A stretch of 64,000 nucleotides of DNA, taken from Podaxis mareebaensis (Eukaryota > Basidiomycota > Agaricomycetes > Agaricales > Agaricaceae). Below, one piece after another: positions 9,656-21,917 of this stretch. Numbering within the stretch: position 1 is the first letter of the stretch; every line of letters starts with the position of its first letter. The translations under genes and the position numbers were made by a program. Below the pieces are notes generated by a model. The model worked only from the letters and a program-made list of their open reading frames with translations, was not told the origin of the DNA and ran no database searches. The DNA is taken from assembly GCA_018524725.1 (NCBI GenBank), contig JAEUWP010000140.1:148690-212689 (forward strand). Direction: 5' to 3'.

Positions 9656-12348
9656 TGCCTTTGGTTATATGTACAAGGGCTCTCTGTCGTCTTGATTTGC
9701 GGACGAATCGTGGACTGCTAACCATAAGTGGCAACCCTGCAGCTTTGGAAGAAAACCGAGATCGCATCTCAGATTGTAATCGAAACCAACTGGGGATGGG
9801 CTAGCGGATGTGCCCCAGTAAAACAAAACCCTCAACTTCAAGATCCATAAGATCCTTGATCGATCCAGCTGGACTCGAACGTCGAGCCGTGGTTTGCTGC
9901 AAACTGTTACCAAGAGTCTGGAAGCCCATCAAAAGCCTCATAGCAAGTCTTCACAAGCCACGCCTCGACCTCACCTTCGTGCAAGGGCACCGCAAGCCGC
10001 TTGAGGTGTGATAGATCCGACCGCCTCCCGTTCCTGAGGAAATCCAGAATAATATTTAAGAGCGCAAAGGCTGTAGTTTATGGTCTACAAACCCGAACAA
10101 TATCCTACACATAGGCGTTGGCGACTTTCCCTGTTTGAGGATCGCCGGAAAGTCATCCCATAGTGTGAACCCGCTGGGGTCAAAAATCGGTACCGGTGGT
10201 GGCTGTTTTACCTAACACAGCAAGCTGCTTTGGCACACCAATTTCGTGCAGTACGTTTGTGTGGCACTACCGGAACAAGGCAGTCACACGAATCGATGGC
10301 TCATCGATAATCGGTAGGTTTCGATTCGCACGACCAGCATATTCGCATGGTCATAAAGTAATTTACGCCTGGACGAATGAAGTGGTGCTGCACAAAGCGC
10401 AACAAACCACTAGCGGTCACTCCTCGGCTTCGACCACCGGGAATGGAAATACTCCCTCCCCTTACGCCGAATGCATGTCCGGAATCTGGGAACTTGGCTT
10501 TGAGCGGAGCATCACATGGTGCGGGGAAGCTTGCGTAAAGGAAGTGAAGGTCTCGTAACGAAAATCGTGCACTGACACCGGCAGGGGGGAGGGAGCCACA
10601 ATGACCGGTTGGGTGATTGAATTGATCAGTTTTGTGCGATGTAGACGCTCATGAAATGAAACAACTTGGAACCCGCCGCCATATTCTCCATTCTTGAGGA
10701 CCAAGAAAAGGGTCCAACCTGATAGTTTAATCAGGCGTTTTTGAACACACTCCCGCCATATGCGGACGAGGGGAGAACCGAATTGAAGGGGCGAAACGGC
10801 GATAAATAGGTGATGTGTGAAGCTTGTCTGTGTGTGTTTGTTACCCCTCGCTTTAACAGGGTTGTTTCTGTTTCGAAGACTGCGAGAACAGCACTGGGAG
10901 AAGCAGGAAGATGCTTCAGTGGCATCGTGGACTGATGGTGGAGGCTTATCACTATTTTTGATGCGGTGACCTGATGATGTAAGAGGGTGGTTTTTGCCCG
11001 CAATAATTCAGGGATATCCAATCCGTTGCCTATCCGCCGAGGGGAAAAAAAAGTGTTTGACGATAACCAGTAGAATACTGTCGCTTTCCCATTTCGTACC
11101 CCAAAACTAATGGAACCGCAAATACGGAATAGGAATGAAAACAATGGCGACAGGCTTATCGTCGCTGATTTGGTCAAATGCCACGCCCTGCAATGCAGAA
11201 ACGTCAAGTTTCGGGGCCGGCAAACAGGGAGTAGGGATTCTGCTCCTGAAACTGAAGAGAACACAAAGGCCAGCACGAAGAAACCGGAATTTGCCAAGGA
11301 AGGTTTCGGTGGTTGTTGGTCTTTTCAAGGTTAAGAGCAACCGTCACTGTGTCAATTGACCCATTGACTAGCAACACCTGAACCACAACAGCTCAGCCTA
11401 TACCCATACAGGTACACAAGGACGATCTGCTACGCTAACCTTGTCAACCAGTTTCCAAGCCGGCCATTTCGCCCGAATTAGTATACCAGTTCTTGGGATC
11501 TTCAAACCAGGATAAGGTGGCGACCACTAAAAGTACAAGACCACCAAGCGAAGTCCAATGGGAACATTGACTGTGCCCGAGCGTCTATTGGTTGTCCAGG
11601 AGTGTCAAGGAACCGGTTATTGTATCCAATCGGCCAGCGGCTTCACAGGCGATCGTCGCTGGTCGCTGAAATGCTTGTTATGGGGATATCTCCAGGGACT
11701 CTCCTCCCGGTCCATGATGTGTACCGATAGATTATAGAGCGGAGATGATGCCATGAAAAAAAAAACGGTATTGCCGTCCATAAAGGCATATATTAACGAT
11801 AGATTAAATTCTCCGCCGTATGAACACTCATCTTGGATCAATATTAGGCCGATCCCGAAAGTAATGGGAAGTCCTTACAAGGCTCGAAAACCTCCGTAGC
11901 ATGAGGGGGAAGGTCACGAGGAGCTCAAAGGGAACTACAATCTCTGGACTCGGTAGCGTCAGTACATTGTATCCCTCCGGATAGAGTTTGAGAATAGTAT
12001 TGTCAAGGGTGAGCTAATTGGCTATTCACTCACCTATTTTATTCAACGGAAGCGGAGATGACCGCCTAGTATACAACTCAAACAACTTCCCTGCATTCCT
12101 CCTCCACATCTGTCATGCACCCGCACAGGGGCAACAAAACACCCAAGAGCCACCAAAGTGGGAGGTCCGGAGAGGTTAGAGCTCATATAAAAACTTCAGG
12201 CCGGAATACGCCGCACGGAGCGCACTACTGGTATACCCTACAGTACGTTAACTTCCACAAAATGACACCAACACAAAGGCAAAAACCACAGCGTACTGAT
12301 ACATTAACACACATGATATGACATGTAATACACCTCGGAGTCGAGGTT

Positions 12349-12960
12349 CTAGTGTTGATTTTTTTCATGATAGACTGTGGCACGTCCACAAGGGAAGTTC
12401 CGATAAACCTTGACAACAAAGGAAGGCTTTTCTACGTCTGGTATGCGGGTAGTTTGAGCACACGGGGACCAAGTCGCGGGGTCATCGATGATAGATAGTA
12501 TCTGACCAGGTGATTTTTGCCCTATAACCACGACGCCAACACGCTGGCTGCATGCCACACTTGTCTGCAGCCACCACTTCCCATTGTCGTCATAAGCTTA
12601 AAACAGACGCCCCCCTCTTACGTCATCGCTGTCACTTTCATCATTGTCAGTTATCGTGTAACGTCCAGTGGGCAATACCGTTATCAGAAACCATCCGCCC
12701 CTACGCGCAAGAATAACAATACACCAGGGCGAATGGAACCGAGGGACCGAACTCCCGACATCCGAAACACAGGGCTGATTTTGAGTTTCTGACAATTGAC
12801 ATATGTTCCTTCTCCCAGGCTCAACATCTAAAACAGAACTCCATAAAGATTTTGGGAGGCCTTCCGTAACCAAAACGTAACACTTAGCGATTCTCTTCCT
12901 CCGAGCTCGGTCAGAAGCCAAGGTCAACTCATGACCCAGAGAAAATTGTCGCCCATGCAC
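12349..12960 (-). CDS. Possible hypothetical gene fragment
   Basis: A minus-strand frame stays open from about 13245 down to the TAA at 12598-12600. It continues in the same frame to 12349 if a 45-nt intron is removed (donor gtaaga after DESDSDD, acceptor gggaag before WWLQTSVA). That junction removes the only stop. No ATG is found in the upstream half, no domain is recognised, and chance could explain an open frame this long in 64 kb. Reported only so that it can be checked against transcripts. Confidence 0.2.
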
Positions 12961-13605
12961 TTGGCGGCAGTGGTGAGAGCATCCGCGAGCTACATGGACA
13001 GTCTGCGCATGGCGGTCTAGCCCCAGGTCCTCCCCTCCACTTCTTGAAGGGGAACTATGACGTCCGTATCTTCCACGGTCTTGTTCTATCTTCGAACTTC
13101 TGTGGAACAGCAGTGGAGATGAACAGCAGGTGACGAGTACTAAGTGCTGTGGGTCAGTCGATAAGTGATTCCGCGTCTTCAGAGAACTAGAATGGCAGAG
13201 ATGTGACTCGAGGAAGTTCTCAGGATAGGCGGGGATGGCCGTTTATTCATCGTTCATTATCACATGCTAGCTGCTCCCGGACTTCGACCCGGAGCTTGAC
13301 CTGTGTGATCATTCCAACCTGGCCAGGCTAGCGCTGCGGAGGTGCTTATTGTGTTTATGAACCTAGGTACCTGGAGAGGGCAGACTCCGATAATCGAATC
13401 CGGAACGGCATCACCCCCATCACTCCGAGGCGTATCTATTAATACCACGCCGGAAAATGCAACACTATCACCTACGCATCAATTGTTGGCGTCCGGGCAG
13501 CAGAAGAGGACCAGAGACCAGGCAACGAGTTAACAAAGCCCGAAAACCGTGGATACCGGGTCTACCACGCCACCAAATAAACCCATTCCCAACTCTTCCG
13601 GTGCC

Positions 13606-13623
13606 CAATTCCAATTGGAATTG
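13606..13623. repeat. 18-bp perfect palindrome
   Basis: CAATTCCAATTGGAATTG reads the same on both strands. It lies in non-coding DNA with no gene start nearby. It could be a dimeric protein-binding site or chance. Confidence 0.5.
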
Positions 13624-14280
13624 ATTTACGCTTCTGGACCAATAGTTACCCGGTGGAGGACTCTCGTGCATACCATTATTATCAGAACTATGTCTAGCGG
13701 GTAGAGTAGAGGGGAGAATGAAAAGAGTGGGTAGGGTGTCGGGTGCTCAGCCAAGCGCTTTGGGAATCTATCAAAACGGACAGGCTATGGCTACTAAATA
13801 GGAGGAATGACGGCTATCGATCGAAGACGATGCAAATACGCGGGACATGAGGAGGATTGTAAAAAGGTAAGACGAGTTGGGATGAAATGCGAATGATGCA
13901 AAGCAATTGCTGGCAGGGGTGGGGGGAAGATATGAAGTATGAGAAAGATAGTGGGTGAATTTGTGATCGCACAAGCCCAACAAGTCTACATAGCAAGATG
14001 AGGAATAAAAAAAGTGAGAGAACTAGGTAGGGGGGGGGGGGCAGATAAATTGGTTCGAGGAAAACAAGAAAAATGTAGTGGGTGTAGTCCATGTAACCAT
14101 GGCACTTTTCCGCAAACCGCAAGGTGTAGGCCCCCAAGAATCAATGAGCTCGGGCCTACGGAGTAATTCAGACAACGATTCGGGGGGAAGCGTGGAGGGG
14201 CAACAGAGACGAGAACGTATTAGATTGTCGATAAAGTCGCGCGTCAGTCGTAGCCGTTATATGCGTGGTTCGCAGCGAAA

Positions 14281-15048
14281 TCAGCGACGGGGTGCCAAGG
14301 AAGAGAGCCTGAGGCCTTGCACCAGCTCAGACTTCCACTCAAGGCGTCGCATAGCTTCAGCATAATCTACCCACTCCCGTCTCCGTTCGTTCCTCTCAAG
14401 CCAATCTTGCTCGAGCCCAGCGACATCCAACTCGTAAAAGTGGTACGTCGCCGAGGGTGTCGGTATCGTAATCACATAACGAGTGATGGTTCCGCGTACA
14501 CCCGCTATTTGTGCGTGTGCATGTGCAAAAAACGATAACAGACACGGACACGGTTTATGAAAACGGCGTGGAGTGGGAAAGGGGAGAGGAACGAGAATCA
14601 GGAGTTTGCGCGACGGATTAAAGGAAATTGGGAGGACCTTCTTCAAAGGCCTCTCGAGAGGCTGCAGCCTCAAGCTGCACATCCGATGGCTCCCATCCAC
14701 CTTTCGGCACTGCGCAAATGAGCAGAAAGAATGTATCAGCATTTGAGTCAAAGTGCGCCACGTTACTTTTGGGAGTGTGACGAGCGGAACCCAAGTGGAA
14801 CGCTCGGGTGACGAGAAAATTTCAGAATGCTACTCACAGACCCAGCTATCTGGCCGTTTACGACTGGTGACAACCAACACCTTTCCGGCGGTTCTTGCTA
14901 TAGGAATCGCGCAACAAACGACGCGAGGGGTAGACCGACCCTTGGTGCCCATGGCTGAATATGAATGAGGATAGAGTAATTTGGGTATAAACGACGAGTT
15001 GGCTGAAGGGTTCAGAAGACGTTCATCGACTGTGGAACTAGAAGTCAT
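14281..15048 (-). CDS. Nudix diphosphoinositol-polyphosphate phosphohydrolase-like
   Basis: Nudix hydrolase of about 168 residues, close to the DIPP/Aps1 group that removes the beta-phosphate of diphosphoinositol phosphates and cleaves diadenosine polyphosphates. Exons in genomic order 14281-14504, 14638-14709, 14838-15048; phases close. Motifs: RVVCCAIPIARTAGKVLVV strand, SWVLPKGGWEPSD, and the Nudix helix EAAASREAFEEAGVRG split by the 133-nt second intron. The C-terminal half has WLERNERRREWVDYAEAM, typical of fungal DIPPs. The start at 15048 (MTSSST) fits soluble relatives. An in-frame Met at 15171 would add a 41-residue Arg/Leu-rich extension that could be a mitochondrial presequence; the sequence alone does not decide. 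Confidence 0.88.
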
Positions 15049-15750
15049 AAGTCGCGGAACGACCACACGAAATCTGCCGAAGAGGACGTTTTGGAAAAGG
15101 AGGTTGTTTAGCAAGCGTCTGACACTCGCACAAATGCTGAGTGATTCAGCAAGGTAGGAGCGGCGGAGCAATCAAGGGCCTGCAACATAGGACGAACACG
15201 GGTAGATAGGAAGGTTGAGCATGTTAGACACAAGGATATCTAGGTGATCGGACCTTGTTTCGGGTTGGCCTGGTGGAAGACTGGAAGTCAAAGGGGCCGG
15301 CAGGAGAATATGTAGGGCAGAGACTGAGCCGTGAAGGAGGAGAGGATGAAGGATAGGTCACAAGAGTGGTAATGAAGAGGGAGGGGAGGCGGTGGATTGC
15401 CGGCGTTGCTGCAAAATTACGTTTCTGTAAAGTACTGCCATGGGCCTTTGCCGCCCGTCAGTCCTACTCAATGTCCACGCACGTTCTTCGGCCACTCCCC
15501 GGTGTTCCTCCGGTCCCGGATCACCCTCCGACCGGATCACCTTCTTCCCCATTCCTCGCTACACCCAGCCCATGTCCACAGTCCACACAAGTCTAGATAG
15601 AACACTACGATGTGTCTACGACAGCAGGTTTATCCATAGCAACCTAATAAACACAACACCTCGCGCTCACCTGCGCCCAGCTCTACTCGTTCCAGCTGCA
15701 AGGATTCGCGCTCAGCCACATTTTGATTCGCCACATACCAGAATAACTAC
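15049..15750. other. Intergenic between Nudix and ZIP genes
   Basis: 700 bases that contain the Nudix promoter and the ZIP 3' flank, both genes being on the minus strand. Only short, compositionally simple frames are present; no gene is supported. Confidence 0.55.
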
Positions 15751-17883
15751 TCACGCGACAAGAAACATGCACACGACCCCAAATGTCATCGCAGCGAACT
15801 GTCAAACCACAGGTAAGTTCTCTTGTTAGGAACGCAACGATAGGCAAGATCCCCGATCTCGATATAGCCTCGAGAAAACACTTGCCTCGCGCATTGCTTG
15901 CTTTGCACTCTTGCACTCCTCCAGTAGCCTATAAAAAGCGGAGGCAATCAATTCAGTAAGTCCATCAAAGGCTTATTTCGACTCGGCATCGAGGCCAAGG
16001 CTGCGGTTCGGATATATCACACAGCCAGAGCAGCCCTATATAGCCGATAGCCACAAGGGGTGGGTGTTAAGGAGCCCCCATGCTGATAAAATCCACATAC
16101 GTTGGCAAAACGGCTACTGCGCCTATATAGAGGAAGCCTCCAGCCACAAATGGAATCACCTATTTGTTTAGAAAGGGGTCAGCTTGATCCACATCACGAA
16201 CGTTGACCATTCCAGCGTCAAAACAGTGGTTGGAGGGAGACAGGTGACATACAAGATCAGATAGTATCACTGTAGTGCCGAGCAAGCCGGACGCATCCTG
16301 TCGCACGCCTGCGGCAAGGTCTATAGACGCAGGCTCACCACCTGCTGCTGTAGCGTTGTGCACCGCAATCCCAATAAAGGTCCTGCGTATGTATATACCA
16401 AGGGTAGAAGGGATCAGCGTGATCTGCAACGAAACATCTTAGACAACCCTTACCCAACCTGGAGCGCCGATGTCCAATTCCATTCGGGACAGAGCCGTGA
16501 GAATGAGTCATGAGAAATACTTTCTGATGCATTGCAATCTGGAACGTACAAAAGCCCCAATTGCTGTTAAGAACTGCGACTGCATGGCCTGCCTTTTGGT
16601 GAAACCACTCCGAATCAGGATTGAATAGTCGGCTATCTCGTGGGGAATTTCATGTGCAAAGCAAGCTAGGGTTGTGGTAGCGCCAATGAGAGGAGACGCA
16701 TAGAATGACGCAGCCATGCTGTGGGGGCCACAGGAGGTGTTAGTCTAGGCTGGAAGGCCATTGTGTTTTCACGTACGCGAGGCCGTCTGTGCTGTGAGGA
16801 GCCCCTATCAGCATATATTCAACAATACATCGCCTAACAGTCAACTCACATATTATGCACAAAATCACCGAAGAGATTCAGATATGCTGAAAGTTTTGAT
16901 GGCCCAGAAGCAGCCTTGGCTGGCTCGGGAAAGGGTTCTTTGGTCCTTTCCCCCTTTCTTGACCGCAGTCCATTCTCTGACACAGATTGCCTCACGGCAG
17001 TAGTTTCAGCTGTGAGATTTGCATCATGCGAACGCGAGTGAGAATGGGAATGCGAATTCCCAGAGCTTTCATCACCACCCCCCAAAACCCGAAGTGTCTT
17101 TTCCATAAAGAAGAAAGTAGCGAACCCTATGAAGATCCCGAGTCTGTCGAGTTTCACAACGACGTTTTGGCTCAAGCTTGCTGGTTTGTCGAAGGTTTGC
17201 GAAGGTGACGTACCCTATCAGGATATTCCTCTTCTCTTCAATCATTACAAAATGTGCCCCAGAATCTTGATGTTCCCCCATGAACGAATGCGGTACGAGG
17301 TGCAAGAAGACATCAGAGAGTAGTCCCCCAGTCTACAAAATACGTTAACACGGCCACGTCAAATTGAGCGAGATATATAAGCCACTGACAGCGAACGCAG
17401 TCATGGTGTTTAGGGTTTCACCATTAATCTCAGCGGGTATGAAGACGAGTATGAAATTGGGTATCCTGTACACAAATCAAAGCGTCATAAAACACGACCA
17501 CCGCCAACTCAAGGGGGAGGGAAACGCACGAGCTGATGTAAAACGTCCCGAGAATAGAGTTTGCAGCAGGACCGAAAGGAAACAACAAGGCGAAGACCTG
17601 GCGCATGATAGGCGACTCCTGATCCTCAACTGCAATCTTCAGCGCGCTGAGTTTTTGCACGGTGGAGCAGTTCTTTAGCTCATTGTCCTATAAACAGGAA
17701 CTCGCTGTCAGTCTACAGCGACAGATTGCCGCCTTGTCCCGGTGTATGAGTAGTATGACTCACGAAAACCGTCAGGACCTCGCCTGGATTATGCTTCGAG
17801 GTGAAGGTTGTAGCACTCGAGCGCCACGCGTAACAAACCAAAAGGGCGACGACAACGAAGTAACGAGCAAGTCTGATCGACAT
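15751..17883 (-). CDS. ZIP-family metal transporter (KE4/ZIP7-like)
   Basis: Zinc-type SLC39 transporter, 411 residues, likely in ER/Golgi membranes (family inference). Twelve exons in genomic order: 15751-15798, 15886-15928, 16101-16159, 16253-16382, 16454-16458, 16550-16718, 16777-16791, 16850-17143, 17214-17332, 17390-17465, 17530-17687, 17764-17883. Order: signal peptide (ARYFVVVALLVCYAW), helices with PNFILVFIPAEING, GGLLSDVFLHLVPHSF, a HSHSHSHSR loop, then the signature LFGDFVHNITDGLAMAAS and HEIPHEIADYSILIRSG in helices IV-V, and PFVAGGFLYIGAVAVLPTLLEE. Unusual: a 5-nt exon, a 15-nt exon, and a GC-AG last intron (15799-15885, donor gcaagt). Divergent from the HD gene across 312 bases. 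Confidence 0.93.
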
Positions 17884-18195
17884 CGTCGAAGAAAAGAACA
17901 AGCTGAGCACGAGCTTAATATGCTCGTGCAGAAATTGACTCTGACGAATGTTAAAATTCCCTGCTAATGCACCGTCATCAAACCCAGGGTCCATTCAAGG
18001 CGTGTGAACAACCTTCCATTATGACATCACCCTCATTAACCGGACTTGCCGAAAGAGCGACCATACTTGGCACAAGTTCGAACCTGGGTTGAGGAACAAC
18101 GCAGCGATCAGCAAATCGATGGCACTAACACACGCGGCCAGTAAAGCCCAGAACATCATCCACCCACCCCCCATCACAGTCTAAACAGGCACCCC
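17884..18195. promoter_or_regulatory. Shared divergent promoter, ZIP / HD gene
   Basis: The 312 bases between the ZIP start (minus) and the HD-protein start (plus) must carry both promoters. A C-rich stretch lies just upstream of the HD start. No specific motif was identified. Confidence 0.5.
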
Positions 18196-19376
18196 ATGTA
18201 TCCCACTCCTCAAGAACAAGCTGTCATAGACGCAGCTCACAAAATCATGGTCGACACTATGGCTCGTTACGACCCTTCCCATGACAAATATCACGGTCAG
18301 TGACCGCGTCTCTGACACCCTTCTCAAAACCCTGCAGCCACTAATTTCGAGGGTGCTGATAAACATAGTCGAGCGTGTTCGTAAGACGGCTCTCGCTATT
18401 GCTAGATCCCTTCCAACCCAACCCGATTTACTGGTCATCGAACTGTGTCCGTCTGTTCAGACCTTCCAATCCTAAGAACCCGTAGCTGATCCTTCCTGAC
18501 ATCTCGTTTCTCCTCCTCGGCGCTTGTGTGTACAGCCGCATTACTTCATGATGTCCTGGACAAGAAATACGTGACGCCTGCCGAAGCTGGAGATCCATAC
18601 GGCTATTTCTTGCCGTTCTTCCAATCCATGGCGTCTCTCCATGGACTCGATTTGGTCCGGGATGGCCGAGCAGAACTCATATCTCGAATTGTCTCGAACG
18701 TCTCCTGGACCACTGAGAAAAAGCTTCGCGAACAAGATCAGTGGTCTCCGTGGCACGAGGCTTGTGTGGAGCTCCATTGCGTCCAAGATGCCGACCGCCT
18801 AGATGCCATAGGTGCATTCGGTACGTTTGTCACTTACCATCACTATAGCCTCCGAGCTCGCAGCCGCACTCTCCAAGGAGCTGTCAAGAAGGCTAGAACC
18901 CCAAACAACTACAATTCTAATATAACTTGATTAAACTTCAAGGTATCATGCGTTGCGCGGCATACAGCAGTGTCACTAATCGGTCAGTCCGCTTCTCATT
19001 TTAATAAAACTGGTCATCCCGAGGGGGACGGCGATCTAATAGGAACAACTACTTCTTCCGGTGCGCCGTCTGCAGACCGTTACACACGAGTACCGATGAC
19101 ACCGCGTACCCCAATACCGCCATTCAACACTTCTATGACAAACTTCTTCACATTCATGGCCGCCTCAAAACGGAGCCAGGGAGAAAGCTGGGAGAGAAAC
19201 GCCACAAAGTCGTACGTGCCTTTGTTCCCACTCTGATTCCTTTTGCTTGTTTCCTGACCTGGCGTTCTGACATCTGACACCTCGTGTCCGACTTAATCTG
19301 CACCCCGCTTCTATTTTCTCAGTTATTGGACTTCCTCAAATCGGTGCAAGAGGAATCTAATGCCTTGATTCCTTGA
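18196..19376 (+). CDS. HD-domain metal-dependent phosphohydrolase
   Basis: HD-superfamily hydrolase of 230 residues, the same group as bacterial YedJ; the substrate is unknown. Exons 18196-18295, 18369-18446, 18536-18820, 18943-18982, 19076-19211, 19323-19376; phases close. Metal ligands are visible in order: YHVERVRKTALAIARS (first His), LLHDVLDKKY (His-Asp), and QDADRLDAIG (last Asp). The C-terminal half TAIQHFYDKLLHIHGRLKTE and GRKLGEKRHKVLLDFL is typical of this subgroup. The fourth intron was placed so that VTNR joins PLHTSTDDTAYPN. Family members act on nucleotides or phosphorylated small molecules; no more precise role can be read from the sequence. Confidence 0.9.
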
Positions 19377-20003
19377 ATAGTCTGCTAGTCTGTTTACCCT
19401 GATAATCCATCTTTTGATTAACGGCACCATCACACATGTTTGTCCAGAGCAGGGTGAGAATCACCACACTTTTGCATACACAAAAAGATCAATAGTCGGT
19501 GCCTGACGTCGTCGAACGTACTATGCACCGGCGCGCTACTAGAATCTAGCCATCAGGGTCACAAACTATGTAGTCATGTAGTCACTCGACAGGTGTTACA
19601 AGGGTAACAGCGACGGGGAATGGAGAGAGATAAGTAAATTAAAATATTACGCGTTTGTAGTGGGATTAGTTGGGAATGGCATATGCCTTCCGGTGTTACG
19701 GTAATCCTCTGGCCAATCTCTGAGCAAATCTCAGCAACTATTGAACTAGGTAGCGTGGTCCACCGTTTGGGAACCGGTCCATTGTTCCGAACCCGTCCTT
19801 CCATTTTGAAACAAAAGCTTTGGTCCTCAAGAGGCAGGTGAGAGATTGAAATCATTAGGTTATACACAATGCCGGCAGAATTAAGATGTACCAGATAAAC
19901 GCTAGGAATTCCTTTGTGACTCACAGCTTGTTACCAGCAACTCAGCCAAAGATTGAACGGTTTATAGTAGTTATAATCTTCCGTCTAGTCGAGTGGGTCC
20001 TCC
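19377..20003. other. Convergent intergenic, HD / RFC5
   Basis: Contains the 3' flanks of the two convergent genes. A minus frame of 116 codons (19574-19924) has no family resemblance. Nothing else seen. Confidence 0.55.
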
Positions 20004-21617
20004 TCAATCAAAGCTACTCATGTCGATATCATAGAAAAAGTGCTGTGTGTGTGATGATCAATCAGCTTTTCCAGGTTCATAAAGCTCGGACAGAGCCCCA
20101 CCTTATAAAGACTCATGACCTTGACGACCCACGCCTCGAGGTGGTAGATCTTTTTATTGCCAATCCGCATTCGCGTTTCCTGCGAGCGTATGCACATGTC
20201 AGCCCGACCAATCGACGACAGTTCCTTGAGCACTCACGTAAAACGCTGCCCAGTGCATAATATCCGCTTTAAGGCTTTCATCAACACGTTCAACCACACG
20301 GTCCGCCACTGTCTAAAACCAGCGCCGTCAGTGTTGCCCCGATCTCGGCCGAATAGACGAGTTGGAGTACCTTGAGGATTACAGTTGGGGGTATGCAGTG
20401 ACTTAGCAATTCGTAGAATTTTGTTCGCACTTCCATGACCCGGGCAGGGGACTGTTCACTGACGATTAGGTCGGCAACCTTATGACAATAAGTTTCCCAG
20501 TCTGGCTTCGCAATTGTGAGTGAACCGGTAAGATTTGGCCTAGTGAGCAAAGTCTTAGCATGTATAGGGTCCGTCTGAGGGGTATGTCGTCCTTACGATT
20601 GCATTTTGAGGGCTTCCATGACTAAAAGCGCCTTTCTCATGTTTCCATTTGAGTCGTCAACGATTTTATCAACAACTTCTTTGGGTAAATTGAGCCTTTC
20701 CTCGCCGGCAACATAGCGTAGTACAGATGCCATCTATTTCAATGTCAAGAATAGAACTGATCATAACAGAGATCGACACACCTCTTCCGGGTTCGGAGCA
20801 GCTACTCGCATCAGCAAGCACCTGCTCTTAATCGGCGCTATAAGTCGACTAGTGCTGTTTGCACAAAGGATGATTCTCATGTTTGACATGTATTTCTCCA
20901 TCGTCCGCCGAAGAGCTGCTTGTGCGTCTCGGGATAGCGAATCTGCTTCATTGATAACAACGACTAAGGAGGAAGCGATTAGCGTCAAAGAGGATGGATT
21001 CTTGACAGGAGCAACACACCCTTGAAGCGTTGCTTTGCGTTGAGATCCACTTGTTGGGTTTGTGCAATCTCTTTGAGAATCTCCTGGATCACTACCCGGT
21101 CATAATTTCCGGCTTCACTAGCACATAGTCGGTTAGAAGCTCGTACATGCGCCAAGTTGCACACACCTTGGTGTGATCTCGATATGGTAGTTGCTCTGGA
21201 CGAGGTTGATCTCTAGCTTCCTCCGAGACGGCGACAGGAAGACTCTTTGGTCAATTTTTAGCTGGGTAGGTGTCAGTGTGACTATTAGTCCCGATGGATG
21301 GTCAGTGAGCCCCACCTTTTCCACACCGGGGCCGAAAATCTCTCTCAGCGTGCATGCTATGCGGGTCTTCTTTCCTGCCCCAGAAGGCCCGTAGAAAAGG
21401 ATGTGAGGGAAGTCCCCCGAGGCCGCCTAAAACCAAAATGAGCGCTTAGTTCTTGCGGTTCTCAGGTGTCGAATTGACCAGCGATTTGAGGCGTTCAGAT
21501 AGGCCACGGTGATAGTGCAAACCATCTAGGGATTTGGGTCGATACTAAGTGGACTATCAGGAAAATTAGGGACCTCTTGGACCTGAGGGAAAGTACCTTG
21601 TCTACCCAAAGAGACAT
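20004..21617 (-). CDS. RFC5: Replication factor C subunit Rfc5 (human RFC3)
   Basis: AAA+ clamp-loader subunit, 356 residues, part of the RFC complex that loads PCNA. Eleven exons, all phases closing: 20004-20042, 20102-20179, 20238-20312, 20371-20539, 20597-20733, 20782-20963, 21020-21117, 21167-21261, 21316-21426, 21479-21544, 21597-21617. Order: MSLWVDKYRPKSLDGLHYH, Walker A FYGPSGAGKKT, FGPGVEKLKIDQR, YHIEITPSEAGNYDRVV, Walker B VVINEADSLSRDAQAAL with RRTMEKY, sensor/SRC loop PIKSRCLLMRVAAPNPEE, then the collar helices KPDWETY, LLSHCIPPTVILK and IYHLEAWVVKVMSLYK. The Asn in NEAD and the absence of a strict DEAD agree with the yeast Rfc5 type rather than Rfc2-4. The 300 bases up to the AOX stop are its promoter. 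Confidence 0.96.
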
Positions 21618-21917
21618 TTCTTACGATTTGTAAGAGTGTAGGAGCTTGAGGAGAGGTATCCGGCGCGGCTCCTCTTGAGTGCTGGTGGTGGTGTGAAACC
21701 TAGGAAGAGAGTCACGAGCGCGTGACGTAGCGCGTCCGCCACGCGTTCCAATTTACACGCATGGAGCATGGAGCATGTTTTATCCAAAATACAACGCTCT
21801 AGACATTGTACATGGTCAAACTTATCACTATTCAGATATTCAGAAACTCCGGAGCCCAATTTCTTATCAGTGGTAGTGGTACAAGCGTGCTATAGCGACT
21901 ACAGGCTATTCATGTAT

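Larger units (their letters stand above)
9656..14280. other. Long gene-poor region
   Basis: About 4.6 kb between the TEA gene and the Nudix gene with no recognisable protein family. The first few hundred bases are the TEA promoter. Scattered A/T runs, a 12-G homopolymer (14030-14041), an 18-bp palindrome and one weak open frame (12349-12960, listed separately) are all that stand out. A signal-peptide-like minus frame at 10731-11297 was judged chance. Confidence 0.5.

Noticed and set aside
10196..10558. 120-codon plus frame
   Set aside because: No family resemblance and no consistent extension upstream or downstream.
10731..11297. 188-codon minus frame with a signal-peptide-like start
   Set aside because: Low complexity Ser/Leu/Phe mix after the start, no domain, no splice partners, in a gene-poor region.
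19574..19924. 116-codon minus frame between HD and RFC5 genes
   Set aside because: No resemblance to known proteins; lies in two convergent 3' flanks.
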